Below are positions 1 through 5,601 of a DNA stretch of 5,606 nucleotides, piece after piece (position 1 is the first letter of the stretch; the number at the start of each line of letters is the position of its first letter). The notes beneath the pieces were generated by a model. That model ran no database searches. It saw only the letters and a program-made list of their open reading frames with translations, and was not told where the DNA came from. The position numbers were made by a program, and so were the translations under genes. Source of the DNA: CAYRZF01 sp964428805 (GTDB lineage: Bacteria; Methylomirabilota; Methylomirabilia; Rokubacteriales; CSP1-6); contig CAYRZF010000118.1 of NCBI GenBank assembly GCA_964428805.1, forward strand, positions 1 through 5,606, read 5' to 3'.

Positions 1-842
1 CCCAGGATCCGCTGGGGGTTCTTGAGGTAGATCTTCTCGAGAACCTCGGGCTTGTAGCCCTCCTCCTCGAACTCGCGGAAGAGCCGCGCGTGCGCCAGCA
101 CGGGATAGTCCGAGCCGAACATCACTTTGTCCTGGAGCCGGCCGTTGATCTCGCGCTTGAGGGCGGGCGGGAAGTACTTGGGAGCCCACCCGGAGGTTTC
201 CATCACCACGTTGGCCTTGTGGAGCAGGAGCGCGATCAGCTCGTCGTGCCAGGGCCAGCCGCAGTGACAGGCGATGATGGTGAGCCGGGGGAAGTCCGCC
301 GCCACGTCGTCGATGTGGGGAATCGGCCGCATGTACTTGAGCTTGATCCCGAGGCCGCCCGGGAGCCCCGCCCCCATTCCCGTTGTCCCGGTGTGAAATT
401 GGACCGGCGCTCCCAGCGACTGGCAAAGATCCCAGATCGGGTAAAAGCGGTGGTCGTCCGGGAAAAAGGCCTGGGCCCCCTGCTGGAACTTCACTCCCAG
501 GAGCCCGAGTTTCTTCACGCACCGCTCGATCTCCTGAAGGGCCATCTGCCCTTTCCACGGGTCCACCATGGCCCAGCCGCCCGCGTACGCCTCGGGAAAC
601 TTCCGGACCTGCTCGGCGACGTAGTCGTTGGGTGTGCGGGGCTCGCCGGTCCCGGCTTCGGCATCCCAGGCGATGATGCACCCTTTGACGCCGGCCGTGA
701 TGAAGTCCTGGGCCATTTCTTCCTCGGTCCGCACCTTCTGCTCGGTCTTGTAGTAGGTCTTCATGGCCTCGGCGAACTTCCGGGTGGACCGGAGCCAGGG
801 TTCGGTGGAGATGTGGGCATGAACGTCGATGGCCCTGGTCAT
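1..842 (-). CDS. Amidohydrolase family protein (Amidohydrolase_2 / PF04909 type), C-terminus cut by window edge
   Basis: Reading the minus strand gives 280 complete residues without a stop from an ATG at 842. The sequence shows the metal-binding signature of the TIM-barrel amidohydrolases: DVHAH (His8, His10), a mid-barrel VQFHTG (His150), ACHCGW (His193) and FGSDYP (Asp245). The last visible residues, KNPQRILG, are the usual end of this family, so probably only a handful of residues are missing. A lysine in GVKFQ (Lys118) lies where some relatives have a metal-bridging or active-site residue. Family members hydrolyse C-N or C-O bonds or act as nonoxidative decarboxylases of the ACMSD/resorcylate type; the substrate cannot be read from sequence. 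There is no signal peptide, so it is expected in the cytoplasm. AGGAG (854-858 on the complement) sits 11 bases before the start. It lies 59 bases downstream of the zinc-ribbon gene and is probably cotranscribed with it. Confidence 0.93.
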   Translation of the reverse strand, partial: MTRAIDVHAHISTEPWLRSTRKFAEAMKTYYKTEQKVRTEEEMAQDFITAGVKGCIIAWDAEAGTGEPRTPNDYVAEQVRKFPEAYAGGWAMVDPWKGQMALQEIERCVKKLGLLGVKFQQGAQAFFPDDHRFYPIWDLCQSLGAPVQFHTGTTGMGAGLPGGLGIKLKYMRPIPHIDDVAADFPRLTIIACHCGWPWHDELIALLLHKANVVMETSGWAPKYFPPALKREINGRLQDKVMFGSDYPVLAHARLFREFEEEGYKPEVLEKIYLKNPQRIL

Positions 843-901
843 CTTGGATTGCGCTCCTGTGGACACGTAAAGGGGTCAGGGAAATTGTGGCCGCGGGAAA
901 G

Positions 902-1093
902 TCAGGCGACTCGCCGAAAGTAGAGGTTGCAGGTCGCGCAGTGCCGCCGTCCCGGCTCGACCGGCTTGAGGCTCCCGCCGCAGTGGGGGCAGGTGGGGAT
1001 ATTCCGGCCTCGCTGTCGCCTCCATGCCTCCAGGCCGAGCGCCAGAACCGTGACCGAGAAGAGCAGGGCGAGAAGCAGCACCTCTGGACCCAT
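902..1093 (-). CDS. Small membrane-anchored zinc-ribbon protein
   Basis: This is a 63-residue protein of unknown function. Residues 3-24 form one hydrophobic helix rich in Leu/Val/Ala, followed at once by a basic stretch (RRQRGR, 25-30). By the positive-inside rule the C-terminal part should face the cytoplasm. That part is a compact zinc ribbon with paired knuckles TCPHCGG (Cys35, Cys38) and HCATC (Cys52, Cys55). The start at 1093 was chosen because GGAGG (complement of 1099-1103) stands 5 bases upstream. The frame stays open further upstream to 1168, but that would add 25 residues running back across the predicted promoter. The gene is the first of the minus-strand unit, ahead of the amidohydrolase. 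Such short ribbon proteins are often missed by annotation. A role as an adaptor or sensor at the membrane is only a guess. Confidence 0.72.
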   Translation of the reverse strand: MGPEVLLLALLFSVTVLALGLEAWRRQRGRNIPTCPHCGGSLKPVEPGRRHCATCNLYFRRVA

Positions 1094-1135
1094 GAGCCCC
1101 TCCGCCTTCAGGTCCGGTCCGCTGCCAACCTTATT

Positions 1136-1165
1136 ATCATCTCGCCCTCCGGGCGCGACTGTCAA
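1136..1165 (-). promoter_or_regulatory. Predicted sigma70-type promoter for the zinc-ribbon/amidohydrolase unit
   Basis: On the complement there is a perfect -35 box TTGACA (1165-1160). After an 18-base spacer comes GATGAT (1141-1136), which matches the -10 consensus TATAAT at four of six bases. The local stretch is AT-rich compared with its surroundings. Transcription would start near 1129 and leave a leader of about 35 bases before the ATG at 1093, with its GGAGG ribosome site inside. The assignment rests on motif matching only. Confidence 0.5.
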
Positions 1166-1183
1166 CAAAAAGGCGCGTTCCCG

Positions 1184-1192
1184 TGCTATACT
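1184..1192 (+). promoter_or_regulatory. Predicted extended -10 promoter for the five-gene aldehyde oxidoreductase operon
   Basis: TGCTATACT combines the TGn extension with a -10 hexamer that matches TATAAT at five of six bases, as expected for a promoter not needing a strong -35. The best upstream match is TCAACA (1162-1167), with a long 19-base spacer. It overlaps the -35 box of the opposing promoter. Transcription would start near 1199, about 28 bases before the GTG of the GYD gene. No other promoter-like sequence was seen between the genes downstream, which fits a single operon. Confidence 0.5.
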
Positions 1193-1211
1193 GTGGCCGA
1201 TTTTTTTCGCG

Positions 1212-1219
1212 AAGGGGGG
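1212..1219 (+). promoter_or_regulatory. Ribosome binding site of the GYD gene, next to a T-run and a TTCGCGAA palindrome
   Basis: AAGGGGGG lies 7 bases before the GTG at 1227 and decides that start. It is preceded by a run of seven T (1201-1207) and overlaps the perfect palindrome TTCGCGAA (1206-1213), just after the predicted transcription start. The palindrome could be an operator half-element. Alternatively, the U-run could pair weakly (two A-U and several G-U pairs around a CGCG loop) with the ribosome site. Both ideas are speculative. Confidence 0.5.
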
Positions 1220-1226
1220 CGTCTTC

Positions 1227-1550
1227 GTGGGGACCTACATCATGCTGAGCACGCTGAGCGACGGCGGGCGCAAGGTGCTGCGCGAGCGGCCGGGGTGGAT
1301 CCGGAAAGTCAACCGGGAGCTGGAGGGGATGGGCGTGAAGGTCCGCGCCCAGTACGCCGTCCTCGGCCCGTACGATTTCGTCACGGTCGTGGAAGCGCCC
1401 GACAACGAGACCGTCTCGCGCGTTTCCATCGAGCTCGGCGCCCGGGGCTCGGTGCAGATCATGACCATGGCCGCCATCCCCCTGGATGCCTTCATCGCCC
1501 GCCTCGAACGTGGCCGGGCGCCGCGCGCCCGCAAGCCCAAACGGCGCTAG
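1227..1550 (+). CDS. GYD-domain protein
   Basis: A 107-residue protein read from GTG. It opens with GTYIMLSTLSDGGRK, contains the family's naming motif as LGPYDFV (residues 46-52), continues with VVEAPDNET (54-62), and ends its domain near PLDAFIA (85-91). These are hallmarks of the GYD domain (PF08734), a small ferredoxin-like/dimeric alpha-beta-barrel fold of unknown function, distantly like Lrp/AsnC effector domains. A basic tail (residues 92-107, rich in Arg/Lys) follows the domain and could bind nucleic acid or an acidic partner; this is inference. The start is fixed by the purine-rich site 7 bases upstream and by family length. It is the first gene of the plus-strand operon, with only 13 bases to the next gene, suggesting a role connected to the aldehyde oxidoreductase, perhaps regulatory or in assembly. 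Confidence 0.9.
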   Translation: MGTYIMLSTLSDGGRKVLRERPGWIRKVNRELEGMGVKVRAQYAVLGPYDFVTVVEAPDNETVSRVSIELGARGSVQIMTMAAIPLDAFIARLERGRAPRARKPKRR

Positions 1551-1563
1551 CCTCCGTTCATCG

Positions 1564-2037
1564 GTGAAGGTCCTCAAGATCGTCCCCGAGAAGTGCACGG
1601 GATGTCTCCGCTGCGAGCTCGCCTGTTCCTACATGCAGACGGGCACCTTCCAGCCAGCCAAGTCGGTGATTCGGGTGTCCCCCTACGAGGGGCACACGAG
1701 TTATGCCCCCTACACGTGCACGCAGTGCGTCGAGGGGTGGTGCATGACCGCCTGCCCGGTGGGGGCCATCACGATCACCCTGGTCGGCGCTAAGGACGTG
1801 GTGGACGACCGGTGCGTCGGCTGCAAGCTCTGCACCATCGCCTGCCCTTACGGCACGATCTTCTACGACCCGGACACCCGTAAGGCCTTCAAGTGCAACC
1901 TCTGCGGCGGTGCTCCTGCTTGCGCTGAGGCGTGTCCGACCGCCGCGATCGTGTATGAGGCGGTTGAGACTTGCGACTGGCTGGGGGAGTTCGCCAACGA
2001 ACGCTCGATGCGCCTCCTCGCCGTCGGAGGCCGGTGA
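1564..2037 (+). CDS. Four-cluster ferredoxin-like electron-transfer subunit (AorA-like)
   Basis: A 157-residue polyferredoxin of the DMSO reductase beta-subunit/HycB style. Sixteen cysteines fall into four groups: CTGCLRCELAC (11-21), CTQCVEGWCMTACP (52-65), CVGCKLCTIACP (84-95) and CNLCGGAPACAEACP (111-125). This is enough for four [4Fe-4S] clusters forming an electron wire. An extra Cys137 lies outside the groups. There is no Tat or Sec signal, so the protein is cytoplasmic. Size and cluster count match AorA, the small subunit of the Aromatoleum aldehyde oxidoreductase, which links the tungsten subunit to the FAD subunit. The GTG at 1564 is taken as the start because the conserved part begins there; no clear Shine-Dalgarno site precedes it, and translation may depend on ribosomes finishing the GYD gene 13 bases earlier. 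An ATG at 1486 would overlap that gene and add 26 unconserved-looking residues. Confidence 0.9.
   Translation: MKVLKIVPEKCTGCLRCELACSYMQTGTFQPAKSVIRVSPYEGHTSYAPYTCTQCVEGWCMTACPVGAITITLVGAKDVVDDRCVGCKLCTIACPYGTIFYDPDTRKAFKCNLCGGAPACAEACPTAAIVYEAVETCDWLGEFANERSMRLLAVGGR
2026..2030 (+). promoter_or_regulatory. Ribosome binding site of the FAD oxidoreductase gene
   Basis: GGAGG lies inside the end of the ferredoxin gene, 6 bases before the ATG at 2037. That ATG shares one base with the upstream stop (TGATG). The site supports this start over an in-frame ATG at 1971. Confidence 0.75.
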
Positions 2038-3365
2038 TGCCGCCCCGCCACCTCGTCGTCGGCGCCGGCACCGCGGGGCTGAACTGCATCCGGACGATCC
2101 GCGAGGAGGACGGCGGGGCCTCGGAGATCACCCTGGTGGCGGCCGAGCGTCCCTACTCGCGCATGGTTCTGCCGTACTACCTCGACCGGTCCATCGCGGA
2201 GTCGCACGTCTTCACCGCCACCGCCGCCACGCTGGCCGCCTGGAAGGTGAAGACTTACATCGGCAGAAAAGCGGCGAGCCTGAACCCCCAAGCGAATACG
2301 CTGGCCCTGGACGACGGGAGGACGATCGAGTACGACGACTGCCTGATCGCCACCGGGTCGCGGGCGGTGAAGGCGCCGGTGCCGGGCGCTGACTCCCCGG
2401 GAATCCATTCGTTCTGGACGCTGGACCAGGCCCGCGAGGTCATCGGCGGGATCAAGCCCGGCAGCCATGTGGTGATGGTGGGAGCAGGGTTCATCGCCTT
2501 CACGATCCTGAATTCGATTCTGTCCCTCGATGCCAAGCTCACGATCGTCGAGATCGCCCCGCGCATCCTCCCTCGCATGGTTGACGACACCGGCGCCGCC
2601 CTGGTCGAGGCCTGGCTTCGGAAGCACGGCGTCAGGATCCTGACGGGCGCGACACTGACCCGAATCGAGGTGGCCCGGGGAAAGAAACGTCTCAAGTTCA
2701 AGAAGGGGAGCGATCTCCTGGCAGATCTCGTGATCATGGCGACGGGGATCAAGCCCAATCTCGAATGGCTCCAGGGCTCCGGGATCCGGATGAATCACGG
2801 GATCCTCGTGGACGACCACCTCCGCTCCAGTGTGCCGAGCGTTTACGCCGCGGGAGACGTCGCCGAGGGGAAGGACGGCGTGACCGGTGGGCATGTGGTC
2901 CACGCCATCGAGCCCACGGCCATGGAGCATGGCCGCGTGGTCGGCGCCAACATGGCCGGCCGGGATGTGGCCTACCGTGGCAGCCTCAATATGAACATCG
3001 TGGAGGTCTGCCGGCTGGACGTGGCCTCCTTCGGCGCCTGGGACGATCCGAGGGCTGAGGCGTTTGCCGGCCACCGACCCGAGCGCTCCGCGTATCGGAA
3101 GCTCTGCTGGAGCGGCGACCGACTGACCGGCGCCATCATCATCGGGCAGGCCGGGGACATCTGGACCACCAACGACGTCGGAATGCTGAAGGGGCTCGTC
3201 CAGACCGGCGTGCGCCTCGGCGCCTGGAAGGAGCACCTCCGGCGGAACCCCTTCGACGTCAAGCCGGCCTTCATCGCCTCACGGACCACGGCACGGTTGC
3301 TCCCTGAAACCATCCTCGGGCGACCCTCCTGCGCGCCCGAACTCCCAACGACGGTCACGCCATGA
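2037..3365 (+). CDS. FAD/NAD(P)-dependent oxidoreductase (AorC-like NADH-linked subunit)
   Basis: A 442-residue flavoprotein of the pyridine nucleotide-disulfide oxidoreductase family (Pyr_redox_2), closest in style to NirB/rubredoxin reductase types. FAD binding is shown by VVGAGTAG (residues 7-14), the two ATG motifs IATGSR (104-109) and MATGIKP (234-240), and VYAAGD (269-274). A second Rossmann fold for NAD(P) carries VGAGFIA (148-154), with Glu172 at the likely end of its second strand, which favours NADH over NADPH. Residues 345-400 resemble the C-terminal interface domain of NirB-like reductases. No paired redox cysteines of the disulfide reductase type are visible. It probably passes electrons between the Fe-S subunit and NAD+, as AorC does. 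The start overlaps the previous stop and the end overlaps the next start (ATGA, 3362-3365), so translation is coupled on both sides. Confidence 0.92.
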   Translation: MPPRHLVVGAGTAGLNCIRTIREEDGGASEITLVAAERPYSRMVLPYYLDRSIAESHVFTATAATLAAWKVKTYIGRKAASLNPQANTLALDDGRTIEYDDCLIATGSRAVKAPVPGADSPGIHSFWTLDQAREVIGGIKPGSHVVMVGAGFIAFTILNSILSLDAKLTIVEIAPRILPRMVDDTGAALVEAWLRKHGVRILTGATLTRIEVARGKKRLKFKKGSDLLADLVIMATGIKPNLEWLQGSGIRMNHGILVDDHLRSSVPSVYAAGDVAEGKDGVTGGHVVHAIEPTAMEHGRVVGANMAGRDVAYRGSLNMNIVEVCRLDVASFGAWDDPRAEAFAGHRPERSAYRKLCWSGDRLTGAIIIGQAGDIWTTNDVGMLKGLVQTGVRLGAWKEHLRRNPFDVKPAFIASRTTARLLPETILGRPSCAPELPTTVTP

Positions 3366-5287
3366 GTCCGACTGCCCTCGCAGCCCCCAAGACGACCACG
3401 CGGCCCCAGGCCCAGCCGATTCCCGGCGGGTACGCGGGGAAACTCCTCCGGGTGAACCTCACCACGGGGAAGATCTGGGTTCAGCCCTGGACCCCCGAGG
3501 AGATGCGCGCGTACGTCGGCGGTGTCGGCATCGGGGCGAAGATCCTCTACGACGAGGTCGGGCCCAAGGTGCACTGGGATCATCCGGACAACCGACTCAT
3601 CCTGGCCACGGGGCCGCTGGCGGGGCTGCCGGTTTGGGGGACGGGCGGATTGACCGTGGTGACGCGCGGGGCGATGACCGACGGCGCGACCTCGACCCAG
3701 GCCAACGGCTTCTTTGGAGCGTGCCTGAAGTTCTCCGGCTACGACGCGATCGTGGTCCAGGGGCGGGCGAAGAACTGGGTGTACCTGTATATCAACGATG
3801 ATGTCGTCTCGCTGCGCGATGCCCGCCATCTGGTGGGTAAGGACACCTGGGAGACGCAGGACATCCTGAGCGCCGAGCACGGGCTCAGCGGTCATCAGAT
3901 GTCCGTGTACTCCATCGGTCCTGCGGGGGAGAACCTCGTGCGCTTTGCCGCGATCCAAGGCGACTACGGCCACGTGGCGTCGAAGAACGGCTGCGGTGCC
4001 GTGATGGGGAAGAAGCGGCTCAAGGCGGTCTCGATCGTCCGGGGGACGCGGGCGCTCGCCACCGCGGACCCGCGCGGGGTGATCCAGGCGGCCGACGACA
4101 TCGCCCACGACCTCAAGACCGACCCCTCGGCGCGCTCCCTCTACGAGTGGGGGACGCTCCCGGCGGTGGTGAACCTCTACAAGATGGGTGTGCTCCCCAT
4201 CAAGAACTACACCACCAACCTCGCCCCCGAAGGCGTGGACATGGCCGACTGGGAAGCTCCCAAGCTCCGCCACGGCTTCGAGCACCGAGGCCATCAGTGC
4301 TCCGCCTGCGGCATGCACCACTGCCACATGCAGGTGATCCAGCGGGGCTCACACAAGGGAGAGCTGGTGGACGAGCCGGAGTACGAAGGGTGGGCGGGAG
4401 CGGGCTGGGCCATCGGGTGCACGGACAAGGAGGCGATCGCCTGGCTCAACACCCGGATCGATCGCGCCTGCGTGGACGTCAACGAGTTCGGCTGGCTCTG
4501 CGGGTGGGTGATGGAGGGGATGGAGAAGGGCTTCATCACCAAAGGCCAACTCGGTTTCCAACTGCGCTGGGGCGACGCCGAGGGGGCCAACCGCCTGCTC
4601 GACATGATCACGCACCGGCGGGGGTTCGGGGATCTCCTGGCCGAAGGCATCAAACGCGCCTCGGAAAAGCTCGGCGGGAAAGCCCAGGAATCGGCCATCT
4701 ATACGCTGAAGGGGGCCTCGCCGCGCGGCCACGATCACCGCGGCCGCTGGGACGAGATGCTCGACACCTGCACGGCCAGCACCGGCACGCTCGAGAGCGG
4801 CATCCCGGTCCACGTCACGGAACTCGGGCTGCCAGCCCGGATCAACCCGTTCAACGGTGAGGAGGTGGCGCGGCAGGTCGTCGGCCTCCTGGGGCGGCGG
4901 CACTTCGAGGACTCGCTGGGGATCTGTGTCTTCACCACCCGCACGCGCCTCGAGAACGTCTGTCGGGCCCTGTCGGCCGCGACGGGGTGGTATTACACCG
5001 TGGATGAGGCCATGAGGTTCGGGCGTCGGACCGCGGCGATCCTGCGCGCCTTCAACCTCCGGTGCGGGATCGGCCCCGAGTCCGAGTACCCTTCGCGGCG
5101 CTACGGCTCGACGCCGGTGGACGGGCCGGCCAAGGGGCAGGCGGTCTCCGAGCAGTGGGAGAAGATGCTGGACACCTGGTACGAGTTGGTTGGCTATGAC
5201 CGGAAGACCGGCAGGCCCAAGCCTGAGACCCTCAAAAAGCTGGGCCTCGACTTCTTGATCAAAGATCTGTGGGGGAAGAAACGCTGA
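3362..5287 (+). CDS. aor: Tungsten-containing aldehyde:ferredoxin oxidoreductase family catalytic subunit (AorB-like)
   Basis: A 641-residue member of the AOR family, of typical length. After an Ala/Thr/Pro-rich leader of about 21 residues, the N-terminal domain begins GGYAGKLLRVNLTTG (22-36) and holds the pterin-binding region ATGPLAGLP and GFFGACLKFSGYDA. Candidate [4Fe-4S] ligands are Cys313, Cys316 and Cys321 (CSACGMHHC), with Cys522 in DSLGIC, the position of the distant fourth ligand in AOR. EYEGWAGAGWAIG (340-352) matches the active-site glutamate region. The C-terminal domain shows NLRCGIGPESEYPSRR and the closing KKLGLDFL. The enzyme should bind a W bis-pterin and interconvert aldehydes and carboxylic acids in the cytoplasm. 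The cluster motif is Cx2Cx4C rather than the Cx2Cx3C of Pyrococcus AOR, and HDHRG (457-461) stands where DPRG is common, so the substrate may differ. A BamB-like enzyme acting on acyl-CoA is a less likely alternative. Confidence 0.93.
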   Translation: MSPTALAAPKTTTRPQAQPIPGGYAGKLLRVNLTTGKIWVQPWTPEEMRAYVGGVGIGAKILYDEVGPKVHWDHPDNRLILATGPLAGLPVWGTGGLTVVTRGAMTDGATSTQANGFFGACLKFSGYDAIVVQGRAKNWVYLYINDDVVSLRDARHLVGKDTWETQDILSAEHGLSGHQMSVYSIGPAGENLVRFAAIQGDYGHVASKNGCGAVMGKKRLKAVSIVRGTRALATADPRGVIQAADDIAHDLKTDPSARSLYEWGTLPAVVNLYKMGVLPIKNYTTNLAPEGVDMADWEAPKLRHGFEHRGHQCSACGMHHCHMQVIQRGSHKGELVDEPEYEGWAGAGWAIGCTDKEAIAWLNTRIDRACVDVNEFGWLCGWVMEGMEKGFITKGQLGFQLRWGDAEGANRLLDMITHRRGFGDLLAEGIKRASEKLGGKAQESAIYTLKGASPRGHDHRGRWDEMLDTCTASTGTLESGIPVHVTELGLPARINPFNGEEVARQVVGLLGRRHFEDSLGICVFTTRTRLENVCRALSAATGWYYTVDEAMRFGRRTAAILRAFNLRCGIGPESEYPSRRYGSTPVDGPAKGQAVSEQWEKMLDTWYELVGYDRKTGRPKPETLKKLGLDFLIKDLWGKKR

Positions 5288-5601
5288 GCCCGTTCGAGAC
5301 CCTCCGCTGCACGGTGGAGGTCGTGTCCTGGGTCACCAAGTTCATCGGGGGCGCCGGGGCGGGGCGGAAGGAGTTCGAGGAACCCTTCGTCCCCGGCGAC
5401 ACTGTGCGCGACGTGCTCGGCCGTTTCTCGGCGCGCTACCCCGAGCTGGACGCTGCGCTGTGGGATGCCTCGAAGAAGGGGCTGGGCGAGCACATCGAGG
5501 TCATGGTGAACAACGCCGTGCTCGGCGTGAGCCACACCCTCGACAGCCCGCTCAAGGCCGGAGACCGGATCACGCTTCTCGGCCAATACATGGGCGGGTA
5601 A
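5269..5601 (+). CDS. MoaD/ThiS-like sulfur carrier protein (AorD-like)
   Basis: A ubiquitin-like sulfur carrier, 110 residues if read from GTG 5269. The features seen are a first strand TVEVVSWVTKFIGG, a PGDTVRDVLGRF helix, VMVNNAVLG, and the pair KAGDRITLLGQYMGG. The C-terminal Gly-Gly is the residue pair that is adenylated by a MoeB-type enzyme and converted to thiocarboxylate. Such proteins donate sulfur for the dithiolene of molybdopterin/tungstopterin, and a dedicated copy next to a tungsten enzyme is typical of aor operons. The start is uncertain. GTG 5269 overlaps the oxidoreductase gene by 19 bases and has no ribosome site. CTG 5284 overlaps the stop as CTGA and has GGGGGAAG 5 bases upstream (105 residues). 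GTG 5314 lacks a site and would trim the first strand (95 residues). The function call is firm; the N-terminus is not. Confidence 0.88.
   Translation: MGEETLSPFETLRCTVEVVSWVTKFIGGAGAGRKEFEEPFVPGDTVRDVLGRFSARYPELDAALWDASKKGLGEHIEVMVNNAVLGVSHTLDSPLKAGDRITLLGQYMGG

Noticed and set aside
843..901. Possible terminator or separate promoter between zinc-ribbon and amidohydrolase genes
   Set aside because: No stable inverted repeat with a T-run and no convincing promoter pair was seen in these 59 bases, so cotranscription is the simpler reading.
90..923. Long plus-strand open frame of 277 codons opposite the amidohydrolase
   Set aside because: Its product is low-complexity Gly/Pro/His/Arg-rich with no recognisable motif, whereas the opposite strand has a complete metal-ligand set. 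It is a GC-rich antisense shadow.
927..1226. Upstream extension of the GYD gene frame to 927
   Set aside because: It would cross the promoter region and the opposite-strand zinc-ribbon gene. The GYD domain begins at GTG 1227 with a good ribosome site.
1486..1563. ATG 1486 as start of the ferredoxin subunit
   Set aside because: It would overlap the well-supported GYD gene by 65 bases and add a Ser/Pro/Arg stretch not expected in the family. GTG 1564 lies just before the first cluster motif.
887..1567. Plus-strand open frame of 226 codons overlapping the zinc-ribbon and GYD genes
   Set aside because: It runs antisense to one supported gene and out of frame with the other, and its product shows no conserved pattern.
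1863..3236. Minus-strand open frame of 457 codons
   Set aside because: It lies entirely across the ferredoxin and FAD oxidoreductase genes and its translation is rich in His/Gly/Arg/Asp without domain motifs, as expected from the antisense of high-GC third positions.
2972..4327. Minus-strand open frame of 451 codons
   Set aside because: It is antisense to the FAD oxidoreductase end and the catalytic subunit. No family signature was seen, and the forward genes explain the sequence fully.
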